This document shows, piece by piece, positions 38,156-47,717 of a stretch of 64,000 nucleotides of DNA (positions are counted from its first letter, which is position 1; each line of letters begins with the position of its first letter). A model generated the notes under the pieces. The model was not told where the DNA came from. It worked only from the letters and a program-made list of their open reading frames with translations, and ran no database searches. Position numbers and translations under genes: made by a program. Origin of the DNA: Shinella zoogloeoides (GTDB taxonomy: Bacteria; Pseudomonadota; Alphaproteobacteria; Rhizobiales; Rhizobiaceae); contig NZ_CP131130.1 in the NCBI RefSeq assembly GCF_033705735.1, positions 3,228,501 to 3,292,500 of the forward strand, given 5' to 3'.

Positions 38156-38611
38156 TCAATCCCGGAGGATTTCCGGGTGCAGCGTTGCCAATACCGAGAA
38201 AGCCGTGCAGCCGGCAAGGAGCGGCAGCCGCGTCAGCGGCAGGAAACGCCCCGGAAGGATCTCCGTCGTTTCCCCGTCCGGCGGCAGGCGCTCGGCAAAG
38301 GGCGGGGCGATGGGCCGCACGGCCCGGTGCAGCACGGCCTCGCTAACCGTCTCCATCCGGACAATCCCCGCGCCGCGCACCTCGATCAGCCCGGCGATGC
38401 TGGCGGGCGCCCGCGCAATGAGCCGGCCCTCTTCCTCACGGATGAGAACCTGGTCGTCGCTGACGAGCGCGGTGGACAGCCCCCGCCCGCGGGCCTCGTG
38501 AATGCATTGGAGGGCGGCCGCGCTCTTGCCCGCGCCCGAGGGGCCGACGAAGAGGAGCCCCGTCGCGCCGATCACGATGGCCGTTCCGTGCACGTTGACC
38601 GCGCCGCTCAT
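38156..38611 (-). CDS. hprK: HPr kinase/phosphorylase, short alphaproteobacterial form
   Basis: Phosphorylates HPr on its regulatory serine. The protein is only 151 residues, because the N-terminal domain found in Gram-positive HprK (about 310 residues) is missing. The catalytic part is intact: Walker A FVGPSGAGKSAAA (residues 21-33), LVSDDQ, and the HprK signature IEVRGAGIVRM (76-86). The start overlaps the end of chvG by four bases. Direct linkage to chvI-chvG is conserved in rhizobia and couples PTS state with acid and envelope stress genes by location. Confidence 0.92.
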   Translation of the reverse strand: MSGAVNVHGTAIVIGATGLLFVGPSGAGKSAAALQCIHEARGRGLSTALVSDDQVLIREEEGRLIARAPASIAGLIEVRGAGIVRMETVSEAVLHRAVRPIAPPFAERLPPDGETTEILPGRFLPLTRLPLLAGCTAFSVLATLHPEILRD

Positions 38612-40398
38612 TTCTTCGGGTCGGCGGGGAGAGAGAGGGTGAAACGGGCGCCGTGCTTTTCGCCGGTCGCCTTGTCGACGATGTTGTCGGCCTTCAGCGT
38701 GCCGCCGTGCGCCTCGGCGATCTGGCGGGAAATGGAGAGGCCGAGGCCGGAATTCTGGCCGAAGCCCTCGCTTGCCGGGCGGTCCGTGTAGAAGCGTTCG
38801 AAGATGCGGTCGATATCTTCTGCCTGGATACCGGGACCATTGTCCTCGACCTGGATGATGCAGCGGTCGTTCCGCCCGCGCGAAAGTCGCACGACGATGC
38901 GCCCGCCGGGATCCGGCACGAAGGAGCGCGCATTCTCGATGAGGTTCGTGACGATCTGGCCGATGCGCAGCTCGTAGCCGCTGACCTCGAAGCGCGCCTT
39001 CGGATTGTCCTTGCGGTCGACGACGAAGTCGAGCGTGACGGGTTTCTTGCGCGTATTGACCTGGCGGGAGATGTCGATGAGGTCGCCGAGCAGCTTTTCG
39101 AGGTCGATGCTGCGGGCGTCGCTGCGCGCCAGTTCCGCATCGAGCCGTGAGGCGTCGGAAATGTCGCTGATCAGGCGGTCGAGGCGGCGCACATCGTGCT
39201 GGATGATGTCCATCAGCCGCTTCTTCGAATCGTCCGTGCGGGCGAGCGGCAGCGTCTCGACGGCGCTGCGCAGAGAGGTCAGCGGGTTCTTGAGCTCGTG
39301 GCTGACATCGGCGGCGAAGCTCTCGATGGCGTCGATGCGGTCGTAGAGCGCCGTCGTCATCTGGCGCAGCGCGATGGAAAGATTGCCGATCTCGTCCTGG
39401 CGCACGGAGAAGTCGGGGATTTCCTCGCGCTCCTTCGCCCCGCGGCGGACGCGGATCGCCGCCGCCGAAAGCCGGCGCAGCGGATTGGCGATGGTGCTGG
39501 AGAGGAGCAGCGACAGGGCGATGTTGACGAGGCCGGCGACGCCGGCGACGCGCATGATGGCGAGGCGCTCGGCATGGACGATCTTGTCGATGTCGCCCGC
39601 CTGCGTCGAGAGCAGCAGCACGCCGAGCACCGCGCGAAAACGCTGCACCGGCACGGCGACCGAGACGATCAGCTCGCCCTTGTCGTTGACGCGCACGACG
39701 GCGCCGCGCACGCCGGTCAGCGCGTTCATCACTTCGGGATAGATCGAGCCGTCGCCGCCCGGCGCTTCCTTGTATTGCGGCAGGTTGCTCGGCTGGAGGA
39801 TGCGGTTGAACCAGACATTGAGCTGATCGAGCAGGCTCGGGGTCTCCGGCTCCACGGGCGGCAGGTCGAAACGCAGCACCTGGCCCTGCGTATAGAGATG
39901 GCGCGAATCGAGCAGCAGGTTGGCGTCGGTGTCGTAGATGCGCGCGCGGGTGCGGGTCGGCGAGATCAGCCGCCGGAGGACCGGGGCGATGCGCTCGGGA
40001 TTGATCGGGAATTCGAGGTCGTCGTCGCCCGGCAGGGGCGTGATGCTCTGGCCCGCCTGCAGTTCCAGCAGCTTTTCAGGGTCGATGGTGATCGAGTTGG
40101 TGTCGACCGTGGCGGAGGCGGAGATCGCGCCGGCGATGATCTCGCCCTGGGTCAGCAGGCTCTCGACGCGGGCGTCGATCAGGCCCTCGCGGAACTGGTT
40201 GAGATAGAGGATGCCCGCGACGAGCACGACCAGCGCGACGAGGTTGAAGAAGAGGATGCGCCGCGTGAGGCTCGAGAAGACGGCATTGCCGAAGATGCGG
40301 CGGGCCAGCGTGAAGGGATGGGTCCAGCGGCGTCCGGCGCGCGGCGCGGGCCGGCCTTCGGCGTCCTCTCCATCCCTTTCCAGCACGGTCTGCGACAA
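38608..40398 (-). CDS. chvG: ChvG/ExoS sensor histidine kinase
   Basis: Envelope sensor of acid pH and host signals in rhizobia and Agrobacterium, partner of ChvI. The 596-residue protein has a transmembrane segment at about 50-68 (ILFFNLVALVVLVAGILYL), a periplasmic sensor domain (70-275), a second transmembrane segment near 280-300, a HAMP domain, the H-box with His367 in DVSHELKNPLTSLR, and an ATPase domain with NLIENARSF and GLGLSISRQIAE. Its periplasmic part binds the ExoR repressor in Sinorhizobium. It follows chvI by 80 bases. Confidence 0.94.
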   Translation of the reverse strand: MSQTVLERDGEDAEGRPAPRAGRRWTHPFTLARRIFGNAVFSSLTRRILFFNLVALVVLVAGILYLNQFREGLIDARVESLLTQGEIIAGAISASATVDTNSITIDPEKLLELQAGQSITPLPGDDDLEFPINPERIAPVLRRLISPTRTRARIYDTDANLLLDSRHLYTQGQVLRFDLPPVEPETPSLLDQLNVWFNRILQPSNLPQYKEAPGGDGSIYPEVMNALTGVRGAVVRVNDKGELIVSVAVPVQRFRAVLGVLLLSTQAGDIDKIVHAERLAIMRVAGVAGLVNIALSLLLSSTIANPLRRLSAAAIRVRRGAKEREEIPDFSVRQDEIGNLSIALRQMTTALYDRIDAIESFAADVSHELKNPLTSLRSAVETLPLARTDDSKKRLMDIIQHDVRRLDRLISDISDASRLDAELARSDARSIDLEKLLGDLIDISRQVNTRKKPVTLDFVVDRKDNPKARFEVSGYELRIGQIVTNLIENARSFVPDPGGRIVVRLSRGRNDRCIIQVEDNGPGIQAEDIDRIFERFYTDRPASEGFGQNSGLGLSISRQIAEAHGGTLKADNIVDKATGEKHGARFTLSLPADPKK

Positions 40399-40478
40399 GC
40401 GGGTGATCCTTCATGCGGCGCAACGCCGCCAACCGCGGCATGCCATCGCTGCCGCGGTCGATGCAAGCAAAATCCGCC

Positions 40479-41207
40479 TCAGGCGGTTTCGCGGAAGCGG
40501 TAGCCGACGCCGTAGAGCGTTTCGATCATGTCGAAGTCGGTGTCGACCATCTTGAACTTCTTGCGAAGCCGCTTGATGTGGCTGTCGATGGTGCGGTCGT
40601 CGACATAGACCTGCTCGTCATAGGCGGCGTCCATCAGCGAATCGCGGCTCTTCACCACGCCGGGGCGCTGGGCGAGCGAATGCAGGATGAGGAATTCCGT
40701 GACGGTCAGCGTCACCGGCTCGCCCTTCCAGGTGCAGGTATGGCGCTCCTGGTCCATGACGAGCTGGCCGCGCTCCAGCGAGCGGGCCGTGATCTCGCCG
40801 GGCTTTGCGGTGCCGGCCGCACCCGCCGAGGCGGCCGCCTCGCGGCTCGAGGCACGGCGCAGGATCGCCTTGACGCGCTCCACCAGCAGACGCTGCGAGA
40901 ACGGCTTGGTGATGAAGTCGTCCGCGCCCATCTTGAGGCCGAACAGCTCGTCGATCTCCTCGTCCTTGGAGGTGAGGAAGATGACGGGGATGTCCGACTT
41001 CTGGCGCAGGCGCCGCAGAAGCTCCATGCCGTCCATGCGCGGCATCTTGATGTCGAAGATCGCAAGCTGCGGCGGGCGGGCAAGAAGGCCGTCGAGCGCG
41101 GACGCGCCGTCCGTATAGGTCTCGACCTTGTAGCCTTCCGCCTCCAGGGCGATCGACACGGATGTGAGGATATTCCGGTCGTCGTCTACGAGTGCGATCG
41201 TCTGCAT
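40479..41207 (-). CDS. chvI: ChvI response regulator
   Basis: OmpR-type response regulator activated by ChvG; it controls succinoglycan, motility and virulence or symbiosis genes in relatives. The 242-residue protein has the receiver phospho-Asp52 in [13 protein letters not shown], the switch Lys in [11 protein letters not shown], and a winged-helix domain with [15 protein letters not shown] and [14 protein letters not shown]. The ATG at 41207 ([12 protein letters not shown]) is the normal family start. The intergenic region before it is shared with pckA. Confidence 0.95.
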   Translation of the reverse strand: MQTIALVDDDRNILTSVSIALEAEGYKVETYTDGASALDGLLARPPQLAIFDIKMPRMDGMELLRRLRQKSDIPVIFLTSKDEEIDELFGLKMGADDFITKPFSQRLLVERVKAILRRASSREAAASAGAAGTAKPGEITARSLERGQLVMDQERHTCTWKGEPVTLTVTEFLILHSLAQRPGVVKSRDSLMDAAYDEQVYVDDRTIDSHIKRLRKKFKMVDTDFDMIETLYGVGYRFRETA

Positions 41208-41532
41208 CCTGCTTGTCTCCATATTCATGGGCGCCTTTCCCGACCTCGGCCTGACCTCGGATCGAGTTCCTGTCCTGGACGAATGAAGCGCCTGTCTGGG
41301 GGTAAAGGTGGAACAAATTGTGGCAAAGATAAAGGGAGACGTTCCGGGCCGTATTTTCCACTCCTTTTTAAATCGATTATTCAAACGATTAAAAAAGTAG
41401 GACAAATATTTAAATCGATTAATAGTTTGATATTATTGCCTAATTTCGATTTCACTCTTGTTTTTGTGACAATCGCGGATTAGCTTCCCCGGAAATTCAC
41501 CTGGCTCTTCGTCCACGGAGGAAATCTGGACC
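41208..41532. promoter_or_regulatory. AT-rich divergent control region of chvI and pckA
   Basis: A 325-base gap without a gene. The right part (about 41340-41475) is far more AT-rich than the rest of the window. TTTAAATCGATTA occurs at 41367-41379 and again at 41409-41421, exactly 42 bases apart. Related sequences AAACGATTA (41383-41391) and AATTTCGATTT (41442-41452) lie between and after. Such sites with a central CG suit a LacI-family regulator such as PckR, known to control pckA in Sinorhizobium; binding here is inferred. Confidence 0.5.
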
Positions 41533-43143
41533 ATGCAGGAACTCGGCGTTCGCAACCCCGCTCTGGGGCTCACCGCGATGGGTATCAACACCAGCGGCAC
41601 GGTCCGGTACAACTTTGCAGCAGAGGCCCTTTATGAAGAGGCCCTCGGCCGCGGCGAAGCGGTCAGGACGGCCCATGGCGCCCTGCGCGCACTCACCGGC
41701 CAGCACACCGGCCGTTCGCCCAAGGACAAGTTCGTCGTGCGCGACGAAAACACCGAGGACGCCATCTGGTGGGACAACAACAAGGCCGTGTCGCGCGAGC
41801 ACTTCGACGCGCTGCATGCCGACATGCTGGCCCATGCCGGCGGCCGCGATCTCTTCGTGCAGGATCTCATCGGCGGCGCCGATGCGGAATATGCCCTGCC
41901 GACCCGTGTCGTCACGGAACTCGCCTGGCATTCGCTGTTCATCCGCAACCTGCTCATCCGCCCGGAAGAGAAGGACCTTGCGGCCTTCGCGCCGAAGCTG
42001 ACGATCATCGACCTGCCGACCTTCAAGGCCGATCCGGTCCGCCACGGCGCGCGCACCGAGACCATGATCGCCTGCGACCTGACGCGCGGCATCGTGCTGA
42101 TCGCCGGCACCTACTATGCCGGCGAAATGAAAAAGTCGGTCTTCACCGTGCTCAACTGGCTGCTGCCGTCGGAAAAGGTCATGCCGATGCACTGCTCGGC
42201 CAATGTCGGCCCGGCTGGCGACGCTGCCGTGTTCTTCGGCCTGTCCGGCACCGGCAAGACGACGCTTTCCGCCGACCCGAACCGCACGCTGATCGGTGAC
42301 GACGAGCACGGCTGGGGCGAAAACGGCATCTTCAACTTCGAAGGCGGCTGCTACGCCAAGACGATCCGCCTTTCGGCCGAGGCCGAGCCGGAAATCTACG
42401 CCACGACCCAGCGCTTCGGCACGGTTCTCGAAAACGTCGTGCTCGACGCCAACGGCGTTCCGGACTTCAACGACGGCTCGCTGACGGAAAATACCCGTTG
42501 CGCCTATCCGCTGCACTTCATCCCGAATGCCAGCGAGACCGGCCGCGCGCCGCATCCCAAGACGATCATCATGCTGACGGCCGATGCCTTCGGCGTGATG
42601 CCGCCGATCGCCAAGCTGACGCCCGACCAGGCCATGTACCACTTCCTCTCCGGCTACACCGCCAAGGTTGCCGGCACGGAGCGCGGCGTGACCGAGCCGG
42701 AAGCCACCTTCTCGACCTGCTTCGGCGCGCCCTTCATGCCGCGTCACCCGACGGTCTACGGCAACCTCCTGAAGGAGCTCATCGCCGAGCACGGCGTCGA
42801 TTGCTGGCTGGTCAATACCGGCTGGACGGGCGGCGCTTACGGCGAAGGTCGCCGCATGCCGATCAAGGCGACCCGCACGCTTCTTGCCGCCGCCCTTGAC
42901 GGCTCGCTGAAGAACGCGCTCTTCCGCCGCGACGACAATTTCGGCTTCCAGGTGCCGGTGTCGGTGCCGGATGTCGACACGAAGATCCTCGACCCGCGCT
43001 CGACCTGGGCGAACGGCGCCGCCTATGACAGGCAGGCCCGCAAGCTCGTCGACATGTTCATCGCGAACTTCGGGAAGTTCGAGGACCAGGTCGACGGCAG
43101 CGTTCGCGACGCGGCCCCGGGCTTGAAGGTTGCCGCCGAGTAA
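41533..43143 (+). CDS. pckA: ATP-dependent phosphoenolpyruvate carboxykinase
   Basis: Makes phosphoenolpyruvate from oxaloacetate and ATP, the first step of gluconeogenesis from organic acids. The 536-residue protein has [14 protein letters not shown] (oxaloacetate site), MHCSANVG, the kinase-type P-loop [18 protein letters not shown] and the adenine-binding loop with LIGDDEHGW, which are diagnostic of the ATP-dependent family. The ATG has GGAGGAAA upstream. It is transcribed away from chvI through an AT-rich control region. Confidence 0.97.
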   Translation: MQELGVRNPALGLTAMGINTSGTVRYNFAAEALYEEALGRGEAVRTAHGALRALTGQHTGRSPKDKFVVRDENTEDAIWWDNNKAVSREHFDALHADMLAHAGGRDLFVQDLIGGADAEYALPTRVVTELAWHSLFIRNLLIRPEEKDLAAFAPKLTIIDLPTFKADPVRHGARTETMIACDLTRGIVLIAGTYYAGEMKKSVFTVLNWLLPSEKVMPMHCSANVGPAGDAAVFFGLSGTGKTTLSADPNRTLIGDDEHGWGENGIFNFEGGCYAKTIRLSAEAEPEIYATTQRFGTVLENVVLDANGVPDFNDGSLTENTRCAYPLHFIPNASETGRAPHPKTIIMLTADAFGVMPPIAKLTPDQAMYHFLSGYTAKVAGTERGVTEPEATFSTCFGAPFMPRHPTVYGNLLKELIAEHGVDCWLVNTGWTGGAYGEGRRMPIKATRTLLAAALDGSLKNALFRRDDNFGFQVPVSVPDVDTKILDPRSTWANGAAYDRQARKLVDMFIANFGKFEDQVDGSVRDAAPGLKVAAE

Positions 43144-43154
43144 GGTCTCGGCGA

Positions 43155-43170
43155 TGATTCACGTGAAACC
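43155..43170. promoter_or_regulatory. parS-like ParB binding site (14/16 match), second copy
   Basis: TGATTCACGTGAAACC matches parS at 14 of 16 positions and shares the same third-position change as the copy at 632-647. It lies 11 bases after the pckA stop and runs into the pckA terminator stem. Confidence 0.5.
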
Positions 43171-43192
43171 CGGCCCGCAAGGCCGGGTTTTT
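43166..43192 (+). terminator. Intrinsic terminator of pckA
   Basis: AAACCCGGCC (43166-43175) pairs with GGCCGGGTTT (43181-43190) around a 5-base loop, and a T tract follows. Confidence 0.88.
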
Positions 43193-43256
43193 CGTCTCTG
43201 CGGGCGGCTTCCCGTTCGCCCCGCCGCCCGCTACAACGGCCTGGAAAGGAACATCC

Positions 43257-43691
43257 ATGGCCAGCGATCCCCTCTATATCAGCCGTTCGATCACGATTGC
43301 CGGTTGGGAACTGACCGAGCAGTTCGTGCTGGCCGGCGGTCCGGGCGGGCAGAACGTCAACAAGGTCTCGACGGCGGTCCAGCTCTTCTTCGACCTGCGC
43401 AACTCGCCCTCTCTGAGCGAGCGGGTGAAAGAGAATGCGGAAAAGCTCGCCGGCCGCAAGGTCTCCAAGGACGGCGTGCTGATGATCGAGGCCAACCGCT
43501 TCCGCAGCCAGGAACGCAACCGGGAGGATGCGCGCGAGCGGCTGAAGGAACTGATCCTCAAGGCCGCCGAACCGCCGCCTCCGCCGCGCCGCAAGACCAA
43601 GCCGACAAAGGGTTCGGTCGAACGCCGGCTCAAGGCGAAGTCCGGCCGGTCGGACGTGAAACGCATGCGGGCGAAGCCCTCGGGCGAATGA
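43257..43691 (+). CDS. arfB: ArfB/ICT1-type peptidyl-tRNA hydrolase (ribosome rescue)
   Basis: Releases nascent peptides from stalled ribosomes that lack a stop codon. The 144-residue protein has the catalytic GGQ (residues 30-32) in LAGGPGGQNVNKVSTAVQL, and no codon-recognition domain. The basic C-terminal tail (from about residue 108, rich in Arg and Lys) is the part that enters the empty mRNA channel. The ATG has GGAAAGGAA upstream. The gene stands alone behind the pckA terminator. Confidence 0.92.
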   Translation: MASDPLYISRSITIAGWELTEQFVLAGGPGGQNVNKVSTAVQLFFDLRNSPSLSERVKENAEKLAGRKVSKDGVLMIEANRFRSQERNREDARERLKELILKAAEPPPPPRRKTKPTKGSVERRLKAKSGRSDVKRMRAKPSGE

Positions 43692-43785
43692 TCGCCGCAA
43701 CTTGGCCGTTTATGCGTGGGAAGGAAACGACGCCTTTCCTTTGCGGGCAAGGTCTGCTTAAGTCGGGAAAAACAGGAGGATGGAC

Positions 43786-44244
43786 ATGGGTCTCTTCAGC
43801 TTTATCAAGAACGCCGGCAAGAAGCTCGGGATCGGCGGCGACGACGAGGCGCCGGATGCCGAGGCGGTCAAGAAGGAACTGGAATCGCACGGCCTCGGCA
43901 CCGATCAGGTGCAGGTCGAGGTGGTCGACGACAAGGTCGTGCTGAAGGGCAGCGTCGCGGACCAGACCGTCTTCGAAAAGGCGATCGTCGCCGTCGGCAA
44001 CACGCTCGGCGTTTCCAAGGTCGATACCGAGGCGCTCGCCGTGGCGGCCGCTCCGGCCAAGGAGCCGGTCTTCTACACGGTGAAGAAGGGCGACAACCTC
44101 TGGAAGATCGCCGAGGCCCAGTACGGCAAGGGCAAGGGCGCCAAGCACACGGTGATCTTCGACGCCAACCGCCCGATGCTGTCCCATCCGGACAAGATCT
44201 ATCCCGGCCAGGTGCTGCGCATTCCCGATCTCGCGGAAGCCTGA
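43786..44244 (+). CDS. BON-LysM protein (Kbp/YgaU family)
   Basis: A 152-residue protein with an N-terminal BON domain (about 25-85, with VVDDKVVLKGSVADQTVFEKA) and a C-terminal LysM domain (about 96-150, VFYTVKKGDNLWKIAEAQYGKG and PGQVLRIP). It matches the Kbp/YgaU type, in which the E. coli member binds potassium. There is no signal peptide (MGLFSFIKNAGKKLG), so it is probably cytoplasmic as in that family. The ATG at 43786 has AGGAGG 7 bases upstream. alkB follows after 3 bases. Confidence 0.9.
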   Translation: MGLFSFIKNAGKKLGIGGDDEAPDAEAVKKELESHGLGTDQVQVEVVDDKVVLKGSVADQTVFEKAIVAVGNTLGVSKVDTEALAVAAAPAKEPVFYTVKKGDNLWKIAEAQYGKGKGAKHTVIFDANRPMLSHPDKIYPGQVLRIPDLAEA

Positions 44245-44247
44245 GCC

Positions 44248-44868
44248 GTGACGGCCGGGCGCGGCCTCGCTCCGGGGCTGCGCTATCTCCCCGACCATTT
44301 CGACCGGACGGCGCAGGAAGCGCTCGTCGCTGCCATCAGGCAGGTCGTCGCCGAGGCTCCGCTCTTCGTGCCGCGCATGCCGAAGACGGGAAAGCCGATG
44401 TCGGTCCGCATGACCAATTGCGGATCGCTCGGCTGGGTGACGGACAGGGAGCGCGGCTACCGCTACCAGTCCACGCATCCCGAGACCGGCCGTCCCTGGC
44501 CGGCCATTCCGGACATGCTTCTGGCCTTGTGGAACGAGGTTTCCGGCTTCTCCGGGCCGCCGGAAGCTTGCCTCGTCAATTTCTACGATCCGGATGCGAA
44601 GATGGGTCTGCACCAGGACCGCGACGAGAGCGACTTCTCCGCGCCGGTCGTCTCGGTCTCGCTCGGCGATGAATGCCTGTTCCGCGTCGGCGGCGTTTCC
44701 CGCAGCGATCCGACGCGCTCCTTCCGGCTGTCGAGCGGCGACGTCTTCGTCTTCGGCGGTGAGAGCCGGCTGATCTTCCACGGCGTCGACCGGATCTATC
44801 CGGGCACCTCCACGCTCCTGAAGAAGGATGGGCGCATCAACCTGACGCTTCGTCGCGTCAATCCATAG
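44248..44868 (+). CDS. alkB: AlkB-type DNA dealkylation dioxygenase
   Basis: Iron and 2-oxoglutarate dependent enzyme that removes alkyl groups from damaged bases. The 206-residue protein has the iron ligands in GLHQDRDE (HxD) and LIFHGVDRI, and the 2-oxoglutarate motif RINLTLRRV (RxNxTxR). The start is GTG 44248, 3 bases after the LysM gene. A longer start does not exist in this frame. It is convergent with coaA, with only 5 bases between the stops. Confidence 0.93.
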   Translation: MTAGRGLAPGLRYLPDHFDRTAQEALVAAIRQVVAEAPLFVPRMPKTGKPMSVRMTNCGSLGWVTDRERGYRYQSTHPETGRPWPAIPDMLLALWNEVSGFSGPPEACLVNFYDPDAKMGLHQDRDESDFSAPVVSVSLGDECLFRVGGVSRSDPTRSFRLSSGDVFVFGGESRLIFHGVDRIYPGTSTLLKKDGRINLTLRRVNP

Positions 44869-44873
44869 CCGGC

Positions 44874-45869
44874 TTACAATTTGCGCAGCGCAACCGTCTC
44901 GATGAGGTGGTTCCTGCCCTTCTGCAGGATCAGGTCGGCGCGCGGGCGCGTCGGCAGGATGTTCTGGTGCAGGTTCTTCAGATTGATGTTGCGCCAGAGG
45001 CCCTCGGCGATGGCCAGCGCCTCGTCCTCGCTGATCGTCGCATAGCGGTGGAAGTAGGAATCCGGGTTCTTGAAGGCCGTTTCGCGCAGGCGCATGAAGC
45101 GTTCCACATACCAGGCGTGGATCAGCTTCTCCTCCGCGTCGATATAGATGGAGAAGTCGAAGAAGTCCGAGACCATCGGCACGATCTTGCCGTCCGCCGG
45201 CAGGTTGCGCGACTGCAGCACGTTGATGCCCTCGAAGATCAGGATATCCGGCCGGTCGACGGTGCGGAAGCTGTTCGGCAGCACGTCATAGGTCAGATGC
45301 GAATACATCGGCGCCTTGACGTCCTTCTTGCCGGCCTTGATCGCCGAGAGGAAGCGCAGCAGCGCGCCGGTGTCGTAGCTCTCCGGAAAGCCCTTGCGGT
45401 CCATCATGTTCTCGCGCTGGAGAACGGCGTTCGGATAGAGGAAGCCGTCGGTCGTCACGAGATCGACCTTCGGACTGGACGGCCAGCGCGACAGGAGTTC
45501 CATCAGGATACGCGCGGTGGTCGACTTGCCGACCGCCACGGACCCGGCAATGCCGATGACGAAGGGGGTCTTGGCCTCGTCGGAGAGGCTGAGGAACTGC
45601 TTGCGCTGCTCGAAGAGCATCTGCGAGGATTCGACATGGGCCGACAGCAGGCGCGAGAGCGAGAGATAGATGCGCCGGACCTCGTCGAGGTCGATCGGGT
45701 CGCCGAGGGAGCGCAGGCGCTGGACCTCGTCGGCGGTCAGCGTCAGGGGCGTATCGGCCCGGAACCGCGCCCATTCCTCCGCCGGAAAGAAACGGTAGGG
45801 AGAATAGTCGCGGTTGCCGAAATCGTCCGGTATGTCCGCCTGGTCCTTGTCGCGCGCTGCCTGGATCAT
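44874..45869 (-). CDS. coaA: Pantothenate kinase, type I
   Basis: First and regulated step of coenzyme A synthesis. The 331-residue protein has the P-loop [46 protein letters not shown] and the C-terminal [14 protein letters not shown]. Its start codon overlaps the stop of hisE as ATGA, so it ends the his operon. In the same window coaE makes the last step of the same pathway. Confidence 0.96.
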   Translation of the reverse strand: MIQAARDKDQADIPDDFGNRDYSPYRFFPAEEWARFRADTPLTLTADEVQRLRSLGDPIDLDEVRRIYLSLSRLLSAHVESSQMLFEQRKQFLSLSDEAKTPFVIGIAGSVAVGKSTTARILMELLSRWPSSPKVDLVTTDGFLYPNAVLQRENMMDRKGFPESYDTGALLRFLSAIKAGKKDVKAPMYSHLTYDVLPNSFRTVDRPDILIFEGINVLQSRNLPADGKIVPMVSDFFDFSIYIDAEEKLIHAWYVERFMRLRETAFKNPDSYFHRYATISEDEALAIAEGLWRNINLKNLHQNILPTRPRADLILQKGRNHLIETVALRKL

Positions 45870-46189
45870 CAGCTCTTCCGGCTGGCCTTTTCCGCAAGGC
45901 CGGACTGGCCCGTGCGCCTCTCCAGCTCCCCCATGACATCTTGTAGCGGCACGCCGCCGATTTTCAATACGACCATGAGATGATAGAGCAAATCGGCCGT
46001 TTCGCTCGTCAATTCGGCCTTTTTGCCCTCGATGGCCGCGATGACGGTCTCGACCGCCTCTTCCCCGAGCTTTTTCGCCGCTTTCTGCTGCCCGGCCGCA
46101 ACCAGCTTGGCCGTCCAGCTCTCCGACGGGTCGGCCGCGGCGCGCGCCGCGACGATGGCTTCGAGATCGGCAAGGGTGAAGGTGCTCAT
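45869..46189 (-). CDS. hisE: Phosphoribosyl-ATP pyrophosphohydrolase
   Basis: Second step of histidine synthesis. The 106-residue protein has the metal-binding Glu motif [17 protein letters not shown] and [17 protein letters not shown]. HisE and HisI are separate proteins here, as in other rhizobia. The ATG at 46189 is chosen because the [16 protein letters not shown] start is the family start. It is 10 bases from hisF and overlaps coaA. Confidence 0.95.
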   Translation of the reverse strand: MSTFTLADLEAIVAARAAADPSESWTAKLVAAGQQKAAKKLGEEAVETVIAAIEGKKAELTSETADLLYHLMVVLKIGGVPLQDVMGELERRTGQSGLAEKASRKS

Positions 46190-46199
46190 GAGATGCTCC

Positions 46200-46976
46200 T
46201 CAGTCGAGCCGCATGGCGATGCCATGCTCGGCCATGTAGCGCTTGGCCTCGCCCACCGTGTAGGTGCCGAAGTGGAAGATCGAGGCGGCGAGCACCGCCG
46301 TCGCATGGCCGTCACGCACGCCCTCGACGAGATGGTCGAGCGTGCCGACGCCACCGGACGCGATGACCGGCACGGAGACGCGGTCGGCAATCGTCCGTGT
46401 CAGCGCGATGTCGTAGCCGCCCTTCTGGCCGTCGCGGTCCATGGAGGTGAGCAGCAGCTCGCCCGCGCCGCGCTCCACCATCTTCTCGGCGAAGGCCACG
46501 GCGTCGATGCCGGTCGGCTTGCGGCCGCCATGGGTGAATATCTCCCAGCGGTCCTCTTCGCCTTCCGCCGAAACCTTCTTCGAATCGATGGAGACGACGA
46601 TGCACTGGTTGCCGAACTTGTCGGCGGCTTCCGCCACGAAATCGGGATTGGAGACGGCGGCCGAATTGATCGACACCTTGTCCGCCCCGGCAAGCAGCAG
46701 CTTGCGGATATCGGCGACCGTGCGCACGCCCCCGCCGACCGTGAGCGGCATGAAGCAATGGTCGGCGGTGCGCGCCACGACGTCGAAGATCGTGTCGCGA
46801 TTGTCGGAGGAGGCGGTGATGTCGAGGAAGCAGAGTTCGTCGGCCCCGGCCGCATCATAGGCCTTGGCCGATTCCACGGGATCGCCGGCATCGACGAGAT
46901 TGACGAAGCTGACGCCCTTGACGACGCGGCCGTCCTTGACGTCGAGGCAGGGAATGACGCGCGCTTTCAGGGTCAT
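46200..46976 (-). CDS. hisF: Imidazole glycerol phosphate synthase cyclase subunit
   Basis: Cyclase half of IGP synthase, fed with ammonia by HisH. The 258-residue barrel begins [19 protein letters not shown], with the catalytic Asp, and has [26 protein letters not shown] and [16 protein letters not shown] at the phosphate site. Its start overlaps the stop of hisA as ATGA. Confidence 0.97.
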   Translation of the reverse strand: MTLKARVIPCLDVKDGRVVKGVSFVNLVDAGDPVESAKAYDAAGADELCFLDITASSDNRDTIFDVVARTADHCFMPLTVGGGVRTVADIRKLLLAGADKVSINSAAVSNPDFVAEAADKFGNQCIVVSIDSKKVSAEGEEDRWEIFTHGGRKPTGIDAVAFAEKMVERGAGELLLTSMDRDGQKGGYDIALTRTIADRVSVPVIASGGVGTLDHLVEGVRDGHATAVLAASIFHFGTYTVGEAKRYMAEHGIAMRLD

Positions 46977-47716
46977 GCGGCTTCTCCTCGTGCTTCGCGG
47001 ATCAGCGCCAGGGCTTCCGCCGGATCGATGCGCCCGTCATAGAGCGCCCGGCCGGAGATCGCGCCTTCGAGCTTGCGGGCGTCAGCGGCGACGAGGCGGC
47101 TTATGTCGTCCATCGAGGCAAGGCCGCCGGAAGCGATGACGGGAATGGAGACGGCGTCGGCCAGTTCCAGCGTCGAGGCCCAGTTGATGCCCGCCAGAAT
47201 GCCGTCGCGGTCGATGTCGGTATAGATAATCGCGGCGACGCCCGCGCCCTCGAACTTCTTTGCAAGCTCGATCACGCCGAGCTCGGAGGCTTCCGCCCAG
47301 CCCTCGACGGCCACCTTGCCGCCCTTGGCATCGATGCCGACCGCGACCTTGCCGGGGAATTGCTTGCAGGCCTCGATGACGAGCGCCGGATCGCGCACGG
47401 CGACGGTGCCGAGGATGACGCGCGAGAGACCGCGCGACAGCCAGCTTTCGATATGCTCCAGCGTGCGGATGCCGCCGCCGAGCTGCACCGGGTTCTTCGT
47501 CGCCTTCAGGATGGCGTCGACGGCCGCGCCGTTGACGCTTTCCCCCGCGAAGGCGCCGTTGAGGTCGACGACATGCAGCCATTCGAAGCCCTGGTCCTCG
47601 AAGGCTTTCGCCTGCGCGGCCGGGTCGGGATTGTAGACAGTGGCCTGGTCCATGTCGCCGAGCTTGAGGCGAACGCACTGGCCGTCTTTCAGGTCGATGG
47701 CGGGAAAGAGGATCAT
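46973..47716 (-). CDS. hisA: ProFAR isomerase
   Basis: Isomerises the aminoimidazole carboxamide ribotide intermediate of histidine synthesis. The 247-residue barrel starts [17 protein letters not shown], with the catalytic Asp, and has [30 protein letters not shown] with the second Asp, and [13 protein letters not shown]. It starts one base after the hisH stop. Confidence 0.97.
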   Translation of the reverse strand: MILFPAIDLKDGQCVRLKLGDMDQATVYNPDPAAQAKAFEDQGFEWLHVVDLNGAFAGESVNGAAVDAILKATKNPVQLGGGIRTLEHIESWLSRGLSRVILGTVAVRDPALVIEACKQFPGKVAVGIDAKGGKVAVEGWAEASELGVIELAKKFEGAGVAAIIYTDIDRDGILAGINWASTLELADAVSIPVIASGGLASMDDISRLVAADARKLEGAISGRALYDGRIDPAEALALIREARGEAA

Positions 47717-47717
47717 G

